The notes under the pieces: generated by a model
What the model was told of the DNA's origin: nothing
What the model saw: the letters and a program-made list of their open reading frames with translations, nothing else
The model's database searches: none
In this document: one piece after another, positions 8,179 through 16,506 of the stretch
How positions within the stretch are numbered: position 1 is the first letter of the stretch
How the letters are laid out: each line of letters opens with the position of its first letter
Made by a program: the position numbers and the translations under genes
Assembly: GCA_041694635.1 (NCBI GenBank)
Contig: JBDNHI010000200.1
Location: forward strand, 1-23,533
DNA: 23,533 bases
Direction of reading: 5' to 3'
Source: UBA969 sp041694635
GTDB lineage: Bacteria > Planctomycetota > Planctomycetia > Gemmatales > Gemmataceae

Positions 8179-8268
8179 TTATGCGGAAACCATCTGAATA
8201 TGAATCAATCTGCCGCCGATTTCAAGCTTAGTTATCAGGAAGTCAATAAACTGTTCTTCATTGACTTT
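8179..8268 (-). pseudogene. C-terminal relic of a second TerY-associated kinase gene
   Basis: Directly upstream of the TerY start, the minus strand encodes VNEEQFIDFLITK then LEIGGRLIHIQMVSA and a stop at 8179-8181. The last residues nearly repeat the C-terminus of the intact kinase at 9777-11273, which ends LSKEEGGRLVHVQMVSA. DNA similarity is also evident: GCGGAAACCAT occurs at both sites. The frame is closed upstream by a stop at 8269-8271 and nothing of the kinase core remains. A kinase gene therefore once preceded TerY here, or recombination between two kinase copies left this tail behind. Confidence 0.75.
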
Positions 8269-8358
8269 TCATAGGTTCCCACCTGCGTACGATAACATAT
8301 TAAAATATAAGTCGGTAGTGTAAAAAAACCTTTATTAGACTGCGTAAAACTTAATTGA

Positions 8359-8766
8359 TTAAGACTTTAATACAAAATACAAATTGATACCTGCACAAAT
8401 AAAAAACAACTGGGAACCGATACCTGAAATATTAACTGAATAACCACTGATAAAAAGAAAAGAATTCACCAAAAACGCAAACGACATAAAAAAGCCATAT
8501 GACCCAAAAAGAACATTTGTAGTTTTGTTTATTTGCTGATTTGATAAAATACAAAGAAGGGAATACGACCAGGCAAGTAAATATAGAAACCCATGAGTTT
8601 GAAAACCATTAATTGGATAAGGAAAAATATTTTTCCATGAAAAAAACAAAGACAAAACACCCCCTGAAAAAGTTATTAAAATAATTTTCTGAAAAACAGA
8701 AAAAACATTCCAGTTAAAATTATTAATTGATATACTTTTAAAGATAGCTAAAAAATGTTTATACAT
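8359..8766 (-). CDS. 135-residue four-pass membrane protein, function unknown
   Basis: A small, very hydrophobic protein with four likely membrane segments (about 24-43, 57-75, 85-107 and 113-132), a basic N-terminus and short loops. I do not recognise a family. ATG 8764-8766 has only a weak GAGAT-like site. It lies between the second TerD-family gene and the kinase relic, on the same strand, and probably belongs to the same transcript, since the gap to the upstream TerD-family stop is 44 bases. Its very AT-rich codons match the neighbouring Ter genes. A membrane anchor or sensor for the Ter complex is one possibility, unsupported by any motif. Confidence 0.65.
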   Translation of the reverse strand: MYKHFLAIFKSISINNFNWNVFSVFQKIILITFSGGVLSLFFSWKNIFPYPINGFQTHGFLYLLAWSYSLLCILSNQQINKTTNVLFGSYGFFMSFAFLVNSFLFISGYSVNISGIGSQLFFICAGINLYFVLKS

Positions 8767-8810
8767 ATTATCTCAAATTTAAAACTCAAAAAACTTGATT
8801 TCCTTTTATT

Positions 8811-9392
8811 TTACAATGAAACTAAAATTGTCGGTAGAAGATCGTGAAATGTTTTTCCGCTACAATTATCTCCGATAGCAAGCATTTTCCATTCGCCTTG
8901 ATGCCGATAAATTTTTGCCATTATTTGGGCAGTGTGATTGCCTTGGCAAGACAAATTATATTTAGCGATTTCTTTACCAGAATTTTTATCTACAATTCGA
9001 CAATATGCATTTGAAATTTCAGAAAAACTTTGCCCCGTAAAACTGTTTACAACAAACACAAGATTCTCTACTTTAGGCGAAATCTTAGTGAGATCAACAA
9101 TAATTTGCTCATCATCACCTTCTCCAGCACCAGTTCTATTATCCCCAGTATGGTGAATACTACCATCATTTGATTTTAGCTGGCGAAACCAAACTTGATC
9201 AACCAAAATCTTTTTATTATCAAAAAGCAAACAAGAAGCATCAAGGTCAATCTCCTTAGGACCAGAAAACAACCCCCAAATACCCTTCGGCTTAATGGTA
9301 TCCCAACCTAATCCCATAACAACTTGAGAGAGTCTTTGACCCGCTTCTTTTTCCAAGCTAATCCGTTGCCCCTTGATTAAAGAAATCCCCAT
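8811..9392 (-). CDS. TerD-family Ca2+-binding stress protein (second copy)
   Basis: A 193-residue TerD-family protein. The family N-terminus MGISLIKGQRISL is followed by VVMGLGWD (24-31), a short insertion rich in Gly and Lys, the acidic strand EIDLDASCLLFD (47-58) and the Ca2+-site region HTGDNRTGAGEGDDEQ (81-96). The C-terminal signature is GEWKMLAIGDN then TFHDLLPTI. TerD domains bind two Ca2+ ions through such acidic loops. The start chosen is the ATG at 9390-9392, which begins the conserved MGIS and has AAGGA about six bases upstream; the frame is open 16 codons further but without family support. The CLLFD and FHDLLP signatures mark a different subfamily from the TerD at 14481-15038, so this is not a recent duplicate. 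Confidence 0.93.
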   Translation of the reverse strand: MGISLIKGQRISLEKEAGQRLSQVVMGLGWDTIKPKGIWGLFSGPKEIDLDASCLLFDNKKILVDQVWFRQLKSNDGSIHHTGDNRTGAGEGDDEQIIVDLTKISPKVENLVFVVNSFTGQSFSEISNAYCRIVDKNSGKEIAKYNLSCQGNHTAQIMAKIYRHQGEWKMLAIGDNCSGKTFHDLLPTILVSL

Positions 9393-9776
9393 ATCAACAT
9401 CCTTATATAATCCAAAAAGTATTTTCACGACCACAACCATAAAATATTAACACTATCCCATTAAAATTACAATCTAAATTAATTGTTTTAATTTACGGAA
9501 ATTGAAATAAGCTCTTTGGTTCTGGTTAAGGAAAAAAAAGCAATAAGCCATTCGGAACTTACACAAAATCTTCCAAACTAATTGGTAATTAATTTTCTAA
9601 AACATAAATCTTATATCTGTTGACCAAGCTTCTTATTAAACCGTCAAACCATCTTTAGAGCCTCTATCAAAATAATAAAAAGCAAACATCTTATAATCAC
9701 ATACATACCCATTCAAACCAACGCTAACAATCAAATAAAAAGTTAATGATCGATTAATAATTATATTTGACAAAGA
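9393..9776. other. AT-rich gap between kinase and TerD-family gene
   Basis: About 380 AT-rich bases separate the kinase stop from the TerD-family start. I find no supported gene. The size suggests that the TerD-family gene has its own promoter here, but the AT-richness gives many weak -10-like matches and no convincing -35/-10 pair. No strong hairpin followed by a T-run is apparent after the kinase. Confidence 0.4.
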
Positions 9777-11273
9777 TCAGGCGGAAACCATTTGAACATG
9801 CACAAGCCGACCACCTTCCTCTTTAGACAAAACTAATTGCTGATTGTCACGAATCTCAACGCTTCCACCAATAGGTATCTCTTTTTTCTTATCAGCCATA
9901 TCAAACATTCCGATTACTTTTTGATTGACAAAGTACCATTTGTTATTGTGGAATTTAAAATATCCAACAGGCTTCTTTTGATCATCCGTGAGTTTTTCAT
10001 TGGGAAAAAGAGACCTGTTTAAATGGTATGAAAAAATGTACATATCGGGATAAACCATTAATCGATGATTATCACTATTAAATTTATCTCTTCTAAAAGA
10101 ATACAAATTTAGAATTGGCAATACCCCTTTAAATTTAGTGAAGCAAAATGGACATACTGGATTTGTAGAATTATCAAATACATACCATTTTTGTTCGCAA
10201 TTAGGGTTTAAGCAAGGCTGAAGCAAATCAACTGTTTTAACCAAAGCTACTTCCCAATCATTAGCCCCTGGCCGCAAATTAGGGGCATGCAACCCTTTTA
10301 TAAATGTTTGCTCAATAAGATCTTTTAGGTAAGGCCCCAATATAGAATAAGGTCTTTTACTTGGCTCCCATAACAATTCGGTTTTTTTCAATTCGGCAGG
10401 ATTTACACGATTCGAAAGGTCTGCAGGATGTTCCACAAATAAAGCTTTACTACCCATACGAAAACTCTCATCTTTTACATCACAATCTATATCATGAACT
10501 TTTTTACCTCGCAAAGGGTGCCTATAAAGAAGATACATATAAATTAAAACACCTAACGCATGAAGGTCAGTTTCTCTTCTAGGCAACTTTCTGTTAACAT
10601 CATTTAATTTTAAGTTCAACGTCGACACTACCTCAGGTGCAATAAAATCGGGAGTGCCAATTACATCAGGCGGAAATTTACCTGGAACCACTAAGCCATC
10701 TATATCAATGATACATGACCCCCCAGTTGTAGGATCAATCAAAACATTTTTATATGATAGATCAGAATGAGCCAAACCTGAAGCGTGCATTTTTCGCACG
10801 GAACGACAAATATTAATACAAACCTGAAGATGCTTGCGCCAATCACCCAATTCTCTCGGATCAACTACAGAAGACCTTAATGAAGCTGATGCAAACCATT
10901 TACCTTCTTTTTCTTTACCTTTAATATTATTTGAATCGTTATTTTTTGAACCAAATTGAAAGAAAAAATTAGGTTGGTATGTCGGCACAATAACGCCAAG
11001 TCTTCCGTTAAATTCTACAATGTCACTTGGCCAACAATAAAGTTTCTTCCAATAATCACCATCGGGACCTTCAAAAATTTTTTGCCTATACGGACCAACT
11101 ATGTTACTTAACCGATCTCTTGAATTTGCATCTTGCTTATCCCTAAAAAAAGCAACGACATAAGATTTGTCTGGTGCAAAATAAACATCTTTCATTCCAC
11201 CAGAAGCAATTATTTTGTCAATAAAGCAGTATGGTTTACCTTCTTTAGATTTAAGATTTACTGTATTAGACAT
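9777..11273 (-). CDS. atypical Ser/Thr protein kinase with zinc ribbon (TerY-P triad kinase)
   Basis: A 498-residue protein. The kinase domain spans about 15-335: a glycine-rich loop ASGGMKDVYF (23-32), catalytic loop LAHSDLSYKNVLID (167-180; H169, D171, N176), the metal-binding DID at 190-192 in place of DFG, and GTPDFIAPE (206-214). The usual beta-3 lysine (VAIK) reads VVAFF (39-43), so it appears absent or displaced. A zinc ribbon follows with C354, C359, C374 and C377. The last 110 residues form a beta-rich tail ending in GGRLVHVQMVSA. The ATG is preceded by AGAGG. It lies just downstream of the PP2C gene. Kinase, PP2C and TerY together form the TerY-P triad described for Ter systems. It probably phosphorylates Ter proteins, but the odd active site leaves activity uncertain. 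Confidence 0.9.
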   Translation of the reverse strand: MSNTVNLKSKEGKPYCFIDKIIASGGMKDVYFAPDKSYVVAFFRDKQDANSRDRLSNIVGPYRQKIFEGPDGDYWKKLYCWPSDIVEFNGRLGVIVPTYQPNFFFQFGSKNNDSNNIKGKEKEGKWFASASLRSSVVDPRELGDWRKHLQVCINICRSVRKMHASGLAHSDLSYKNVLIDPTTGGSCIIDIDGLVVPGKFPPDVIGTPDFIAPEVVSTLNLKLNDVNRKLPRRETDLHALGVLIYMYLLYRHPLRGKKVHDIDCDVKDESFRMGSKALFVEHPADLSNRVNPAELKKTELLWEPSKRPYSILGPYLKDLIEQTFIKGLHAPNLRPGANDWEVALVKTVDLLQPCLNPNCEQKWYVFDNSTNPVCPFCFTKFKGVLPILNLYSFRRDKFNSDNHRLMVYPDMYIFSYHLNRSLFPNEKLTDDQKKPVGYFKFHNNKWYFVNQKVIGMFDMADKKKEIPIGGSVEIRDNQQLVLSKEEGGRLVHVQMVSA

Positions 11274-11361
11274 ACAACCTCTTTAAAAAATATTTCGTTA
11301 CGACCATTTAACAATTAATTTATTTAATTAAGGGTTTTATATTCTTTGAAAACAAAAAAAA

Positions 11362-13125
11362 TCAAGGAACAAACACCGCAACAGTCCTGTCGTCATGATT
11401 ACCATGTACCCAAAAATCAAGCCATGTCAACAAACTTTCATCAAGTTTTGAATTGTTTTTTTCCAATAAAACCAATGGTTTAATATTATTAATAAAATCA
11501 CACCAAAGTTCACGAGAAGATAAATCGGTAGTATTTGAAAAATAAGGATCAGTGATCCCATCTGTCATTGCGAAAATATATTTTAAATCATCCACTAAAA
11601 AATATTTTATTCTTTTAGCAACTTCTTCAGCTTTCCAAATACCTGATTCAGTTAAAAAATGTGTTTGCCCAGCATATTCCCCTTCCTCTGGGACACTTAA
11701 TGCAAGGACTTCTCCAGATGCTTTGATTGCGACGACCCCACCATCTCCAACTGCATATGTTGCAATAAACCACTGACTAGCAATTTTTTTGCATAAAGTT
11801 AAGTTAAGAGTTGTAGAAAAATCCTTAATTGGTTTTCCAAATTCTTCAGCCTGTTTCCCAATTTTTTGATATGCATTAAACGCAGCATTTCCCAAGATAT
11901 CATATAGAAGATTTTTTATAGAACCAATTTCACTTAATGATTGAGACTTTAAAACGGTTTCAGAAAAAGCAGAATAACCAACTTTTAATAATTGTGCTTT
12001 TACCGAATGGACAGCTTCAACGCAAGCTATTTGCGAACCGCGTCTAGATAGCTTGCAACTACCAGCCCCGTCTGCAACCGCAATAACCCAAAAATCGCCA
12101 TCTTTTAAATACTCAACACAAAAATCATCATCCCTGAAAAGCCCTTCGTGTGCATGAGACCTTCCTCGGCGACTAGCAGCAGCGCACAAAACACCAGACT
12201 CAAAGATTATTTTTTTATCAGTAGGTTGTTTTTGGAAAACCCCATTAGGATCAGAAGGCAAGTCTTTCCAAAGAGATCGAGGATCCGGGTTTACTGTTAG
12301 TTTAACTTCACCCTGATAGCGAACTTCTGGTTTCATATTATTATAATCAGCCGAAGGTACACTGAAGGTCAGTTGAACTTTATAATCCCCCGATGCACTA
12401 GGAACCCCGTAAACACTGATACCACCCAATGTATTAATATCTTCAGAAATATCTAAACCGATTTTTTTGAAATCATTTTCTTTCCCTAATATTTTTATTT
12501 CTTTAATTTCCTGTTTTTGTTCTTTAGTTGGAGCGAGTTTTTTTCTAGCTAACAATTTAATATGCTGCCTAAAATCTATTCCAACTGTTGAATTTTTAAG
12601 GGAAATTGAAAAACACCAATCAGCACTTAAATTTGATGCGTCCGTTTCAATCGAAAGGGGTTTTAAAATATTTAGCAAGCCGATGTTGTTCGGAGTTTGG
12701 CCAATTTTTTCAACTAAAACAGAACTAATTTTTTTGATTAACAGGCCAGATTCACTGTCAAGAATAACACCATCTTTCAATCCTAAATTAATGTTTTGTT
12801 GAGATTTTAAAGGGTCAATAAAAACAATATTAGAATTCTCAGAAGTATCAGATAATACCTTTTCATCCTTTAAAGCTAAATCAGGATTTATCAAGACATT
12901 ATTTTGAACATCAACTGAAACCTTCGGGCCCCTATCTCCAATAAGATCTGAACCAACGGAAAGTCGCTCATCATCCGAAGGCTTAGATTTACTTAACTCA
13001 GGTTCAAAAATTTGCATATTTTTATTAACATTAGAATTACCAGAACAATCTTCGTTTTTGGGTGGCATTAAAACAACCTCTGTTTTATTTTTAAACATCA
13101 AGGAACCAAATAATCGAAAAATCAT
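11362..13125 (-). CDS. PP2C-type protein phosphatase with long N-terminal extension
   Basis: A 587-residue protein. The PP2C domain is at about 312-587: SRRGRSHAHEG (318-328), RDDDF (331-335), VADGAGS (350-356, D352), YAVGDGG (457-463, D461), MTDGITD (520-526, D522) and DDRTVAVF (578-585). These acidic residues form the two-metal centre. Before it come about 300 residues: a low-complexity polar N-terminus, and an Ig-like or beta-sandwich stretch around 228-280 (GISVYGVPSASGDYKVQLTF). The start at 13125 is 12 bases after the upstream VWA stop, with GAGG before it. An equally plausible ATG lies at residue 20 (MPPKN), with AGAGG upstream. The enzyme likely reverses phosphorylation by the neighbouring kinase, and the Ig-like part may bind Ter partners. 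Confidence 0.92.
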   Translation of the reverse strand: MIFRLFGSLMFKNKTEVVLMPPKNEDCSGNSNVNKNMQIFEPELSKSKPSDDERLSVGSDLIGDRGPKVSVDVQNNVLINPDLALKDEKVLSDTSENSNIVFIDPLKSQQNINLGLKDGVILDSESGLLIKKISSVLVEKIGQTPNNIGLLNILKPLSIETDASNLSADWCFSISLKNSTVGIDFRQHIKLLARKKLAPTKEQKQEIKEIKILGKENDFKKIGLDISEDINTLGGISVYGVPSASGDYKVQLTFSVPSADYNNMKPEVRYQGEVKLTVNPDPRSLWKDLPSDPNGVFQKQPTDKKIIFESGVLCAAASRRGRSHAHEGLFRDDDFCVEYLKDGDFWVIAVADGAGSCKLSRRGSQIACVEAVHSVKAQLLKVGYSAFSETVLKSQSLSEIGSIKNLLYDILGNAAFNAYQKIGKQAEEFGKPIKDFSTTLNLTLCKKIASQWFIATYAVGDGGVVAIKASGEVLALSVPEEGEYAGQTHFLTESGIWKAEEVAKRIKYFLVDDLKYIFAMTDGITDPYFSNTTDLSSRELWCDFINNIKPLVLLEKNNSKLDESLLTWLDFWVHGNHDDRTVAVFVP

Positions 13126-13137
13126 TAAAACCTCAAA

Positions 13138-13773
13138 CTAAAATATTGATTGTATGCTAGCGGGAGGGGGTGGAAGTTTTAATGAATTAGTTATTCCCAT
13201 ACTCGAGCCACTTATTCCAACAGAAGATGAAACCCATTTGAAAAATTGACTAAAAGACGAGCTGTCCATAACATCTAGTGAAACAATATGGTCCGCAAGA
13301 GGTTCTAAATCTTCTTTTTTTGCTTTCATACCCGCAGCACAACAAACTATAGTTGCAAAGTTCTTTTTTTTAACTTCGGGAATCATCTCTTTATATTTTG
13401 CCTTATCTGATGGACTTCCATCAGTAAGAATAAACAGAAGAGGACGCCAATCACCTTTCCGCTCAGAAGTAGTTTTAACAATATTTTTATCAACTTCTTT
13501 ACATAGAAGTTCTAGAGCTAAACCTAGATGAGTTGGACCAGAAATCGGGGTTTGAAGGTCAGGAACTATAAAATCTTGCAACGCTGTAAGAGGACAAACA
13601 ACACTAACCTCCCTATCAAAGGTAATGATGCATAAATAGACAGACTCTAATGCCGAGGGATCCTGACGAAGGCTTGAAACCAAACAACTAATACCAGCTT
13701 TAACAGCTTCTATTGGCTCGCCTCGCATCGACCCAGAAGTATCTAACAGTAAAAAAACAGGCAATCGCCTCAT
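13138..13773 (-). CDS. TerY-like VWA protein without zinc ribbon (copy B)
   Basis: A 211-residue single-domain VWA protein. It opens with MRRLPVFLLLDTSGSMRGEP, giving the MIDAS DTSGS (D11, S13, S15); the threonine loop is GPTHLGLAL and the third element is ILTDGSPSD. The C-terminus is a short proline-rich tail (KLPPPPASIQ). It is clearly paralogous to the adjacent upstream gene over its whole length, including QDP.ALE, the TDLQ/TALQ region and SERKGDW; the two probably arose by tandem duplication. Twenty bases separate them, and the PP2C gene starts 12 bases downstream, so all are probably cotranscribed. Unlike the TerY at 7145-8164 there are no C-terminal cysteines. Likely role: a metal-dependent adaptor linking TerD, kinase and phosphatase. 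Confidence 0.9.
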   Translation of the reverse strand: MRRLPVFLLLDTSGSMRGEPIEAVKAGISCLVSSLRQDPSALESVYLCIITFDREVSVVCPLTALQDFIVPDLQTPISGPTHLGLALELLCKEVDKNIVKTTSERKGDWRPLLFILTDGSPSDKAKYKEMIPEVKKKNFATIVCCAAGMKAKKEDLEPLADHIVSLDVMDSSSFSQFFKWVSSSVGISGSSMGITNSLKLPPPPASIQSIF

Positions 13774-13793
13774 ATTTAAATCACCAAAATTTG

Positions 13794-14435
13794 TTACGTA
13801 AGTTGAAAATCCTTAGGAGGTGGAGGCAACTGAGACATAGCAGAAACTTCGCCCTGGTTGCTCTCAACCTTGGTGCTTGTCGTTGAAATAGAAGCACTTA
13901 CCCATTTAAAAAATTTCGCTATCGAAGAATTGTCAGTATCTTTAACATGAATCATATTTTCTTTCCCACAAATTTGTTCTAATGTCGAACCAAAACTATC
14001 ACCCAACCCAACACCAACAACTACGCCCCATTTTTCTTTTTTAAATTTCTGCAATCCGGACTCCCAACCAGAATCTGCAGCACCATCCGACATTATAAAA
14101 ACCATTGGCTTCCAGTCACCTTTTCTTTCAGGAGTAGATTTCGCTACCTCCCTGTTTTTGCAATCACAAAGCAAGGACAAGGCATCTCCTAAATTAGTGG
14201 AACCGGAAGAAATAAGGTCAGGTATCTGAAATGACTGCAGATCTGTTAAAGGAACAACCTGTTTTGCATCAGAATCAAATGTAATAATACTCAAATACGC
14301 AGTTTCTAATGCGATAGGATCTTGCCTCAAAGCAGAAACCAAAACTTGAACCCCATTTTTTACAGCCTCAATTGGCTCACCCATCATAGAACCTGAAGTA
14401 TCAAGCAACAAATAGACCGGCAACTTTTTCGCCAA
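13794..14435 (-). CDS. TerY-like VWA protein without zinc ribbon (copy A), TTG start
   Basis: A 213-residue VWA protein with intact MIDAS: LLLDTSGSMMG (D12, S14, S16), GSTNLGDAL and IMSDGAADSG. The C-terminus is proline-rich (QLPPPPKDFQ), like copy B and many TerY-family members. The start codon is TTG (14433-14435): the strong AAGGAG site lies eight bases upstream at the right spacing, and the paralogue aligns from this point (AKKLPVYLLLD against RRLPVFLLLD). The next ATGs fall inside the MIDAS helix and would destroy the domain. It follows the TerD gene after about 45 bases, so a single transcript is likely. The rare start codon may lower its expression relative to neighbouring genes. Confidence 0.9.
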   Translation of the reverse strand: MAKKLPVYLLLDTSGSMMGEPIEAVKNGVQVLVSALRQDPIALETAYLSIITFDSDAKQVVPLTDLQSFQIPDLISSGSTNLGDALSLLCDCKNREVAKSTPERKGDWKPMVFIMSDGAADSGWESGLQKFKKEKWGVVVGVGLGDSFGSTLEQICGKENMIHVKDTDNSSIAKFFKWVSASISTTSTKVESNQGEVSAMSQLPPPPKDFQLT

Positions 14436-14480
14436 GTTAAAATCTCCTTAAAATATATTGAAATTGAATTGGAATTAGGA

Positions 14481-15038
14481 TCAGGAGTTGTACTTCCGGA
14501 GAAAAAAATCCAAGCCACCCGGGTATCCTTTTCCAACAGCCTCAAATCGCCAACCCCCATCTTTTTTGTAAAAACGCCCAAATTCTATAGCAGTTTCCAC
14601 CGAAAAGTCTTCACCAAGCTCATATTTGCATAGCTCTTCGTTGGTATCGGCGTTGTAAATGCGGATGAAGGAGTTATTGACTTGGCCAAAATTCTGACCT
14701 CGAGCCGCAGCCTCATGTATTGTAACTGTAACAACCATTTCAGTGATGTTGGGGTTAAGTTTGTCAAAGTTAATGGTTACAGTTTCATCATCACCATCAC
14801 TATTTCCTCCGGTTCGATCATCCCCAGAACTCTTGACCGCGCCATCCTTTGATTCTTGATTGTTGTAAAAGACAATAAAATCGTCGCCTAAAGCTTTTTT
14901 ATTTGCAGCAAGCATGAATACACTAGCATCAAGATCATATTCATCCCCGGATGAATCATTGGGATCCCAACCCAAACCAACCCCGGCTCTTTTCAGGCCT
15001 ATTTCTATTCTTTGACCCTTTTGTAATGAAATACCCAT
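14481..15038 (-). CDS. terD: TerD tellurium-resistance-family Ca2+-binding protein
   Basis: A 185-residue canonical TerD-domain protein, close to the usual 190. It begins MGISLQKGQRIEI, then GVGLGWDPND, EYDLDASVFMLAANKK (33-48), the Ca2+-site loop SGDDRTGGNSDGDDE (71-85), VVTVTIHEAA and NFGQVNNSFIRI, ending in the family signature EAVGKGYPGGL. A GGAGG ribosome site (15045-15049) precedes the ATG at good spacing. It is the first gene of the minus-strand Ter array, followed by the two VWA genes. TerD proteins bind Ca2+ and are linked to stress, phage and toxic-oxyanion tolerance; the name reflects family, not a shown tellurite phenotype. No TerC-type membrane protein is visible in the window. 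Confidence 0.96.
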   Translation of the reverse strand: MGISLQKGQRIEIGLKRAGVGLGWDPNDSSGDEYDLDASVFMLAANKKALGDDFIVFYNNQESKDGAVKSSGDDRTGGNSDGDDETVTINFDKLNPNITEMVVTVTIHEAAARGQNFGQVNNSFIRIYNADTNEELCKYELGEDFSVETAIEFGRFYKKDGGWRFEAVGKGYPGGLDFFLRKYNS

Positions 15039-15253
15039 ACATTCGCCTCCAATAATTGGAATGCCTTAAAAAAATGTCAAACTACCAAAACCTACACATT
15101 TCTGCATAAATAACGCCAAATAAGATGCAAGTTAGGAAACATATAAACAACAATAATTTAAAAATTTGGAAGTTCAAGTAAAATCTTGAAAATTCTGTAC
15201 TAATCAGCAATAAATAATCGGTACAGTCTCGAATGCCATGAAGTTAGTAATAG

Positions 15254-15265
15254 CGCCAAAATAAG
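15254..15265 (+). repeat. terminal inverted repeat of the ISAzo13-type element, transposase-stop end
   Basis: CGCCAAAATAAG is exactly the reverse complement of 16507-16518. It lies 8 bases outside the transposase stop codon (15274-15276). Confidence 0.7.
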
Positions 15266-15273
15266 GTACCGAA

Positions 15274-16455
15274 TTATTTGTTGGCGCGCGGATGGATTTC
15301 ATAGTTCCATTCCCCATGATAGGCGTTGCGTTTGACATGGCATTCTGCCAACTCTTCATCACTGACTTTTCGGCCTTTCTGGTACAGGCCTTCGTCTAGC
15401 TAGGCGTGAACTTCCAAGCCCGTCTCGGTGGTCGTTGCGTTGATCGATTCCACCACGATCTCCAAGGTCTCCAGAAGCGGCCCACCCCAATTCCGCGTGA
15501 TGTGGCAAAACAGCCGATGCTCGATCTTGTTCCATTTGCTCGTGCCAGGCGGGTAGTGGCCGACTTCGACGATCAGTCTCGTCTGCCCACTTCTGCAACT
15601 CCACTTTCCACAAGCGGTTCCGGGAACTGTTGCTGCCGCCACTGTCCGCCGTCACCAACAACCGTTTGGCTCGACGATACCGCTGGCGACCCAGTTTCTT
15701 CCACCAACGACGAATCGCTCCCACCGCGAACTCGGCCGTGTCGTGGCTGATCCCCACCGACACGCCGGCCTCATTGCCGTGAATGTCGTACACGCCGTAG
15801 GGCACCGCCTTGCCCAACTCGGGGTCGGGAAAATCGTGCGTCTTCACCTGTTGCGGTTCGCCTTGAGGCCGATACTTTTTTCCGCATTCTTGAGGTTTCC
15901 CAGCACTTCTTTCTTCTTGGTGTCCACCGAGATCACCGGCTCGCCCCGTCGCTTGCGAGCCTTCACGCACTCCTCGATGTGGCGAAACTGGCCGTCCCGG
16001 TCCGGATGCTGAGCGCCTTCCTGAGTTTTGCGATTGCCCTGCAAGCTGTAGTTCATCGCCACCAACATCCGCCGCACCGAAGTCGCGCTTACTGCGTATC
16101 CCTGTTTTCCCAACTCCTGGGCCAGTCGATGCGTGCTTTTAATCGTCCAACGCAAAGGGTTCATGGGCGACCCCCGAGATGTTGGCTCGATCAACCGGTC
16201 CAGAGCTGCCTGCAAACCGGGTTGTGTGATCGCATGAGGCTTGCGACCGCCGTTGGTCAGCCAGCGGAGCCGGACCGGCAAGCTCCTTCAAGCCCGTTCG
16301 GACCGTGCGATCCGACAAGCCCGTGGCCAAGGCAACGGTCGTGATTCCACCACGCCCCAAGGCCCGCGCTTCGGTCGCTGCCCGCACTCATCCAAGTCAT
16401 CGAGCAATTCGATATACTTGTTCTCAATGGCATTGATTATAGTTGCATCCTGCAT
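15274..16455 (-). pseudogene. ISAzo13-family transposase, multiply frameshifted
   Basis: The minus strand encodes a full-length transposase broken into frames. It starts with MQDATIINAIENKYIELLDD at 16455. After a frameshift near 16385 it continues ARALGRGGITTVALATGLSD, and after another near 16250 it gives NPLRWTIKSTHRLAQELG, then MNYSLQGNRKTQEGAQHPDR and PVISVDTKKKEVLGN. A shift near 15855 leads to THDFPDPELGKAVPYGVYD and LLVTADSGGSNSSRNRLWKV. A shift near 15610 gives HYPPGTSKWNKIEHRLFCH. There is then an in-frame TAG (15400-15402), after which LDEGLYQKGRKVSDEELAEC runs to the stop at 15274. The order and blocks (LRW..KST, SVDTKKKE, TADSGGSN, GTSKWNKIEHRLF) match ISAzo13/Rhodopirellula-type transposases with their DDE residues. 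At least four shifts and one stop make it inactive. Confidence 0.9.
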
Positions 16456-16506
16456 GCCGCGATCATGACATCATCCACCACTTCGAATCAAGCCCGTTTT
16501 CGATAA

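Noticed and set aside
7145..15038. Labelling the array a tellurite-resistance operon.
   Set aside because: TerD and TerY names reflect families; no TerC, TerB or TerA is visible here and the phenotype cannot be read from sequence.
15052..15080. TTGACA (15075-15080) with 17-base spacing to AATTAT on the - strand before TerD.
   Set aside because: A transcript from it would begin at the TerD ribosome site itself, leaving no usable leader; the -10 is also poor.
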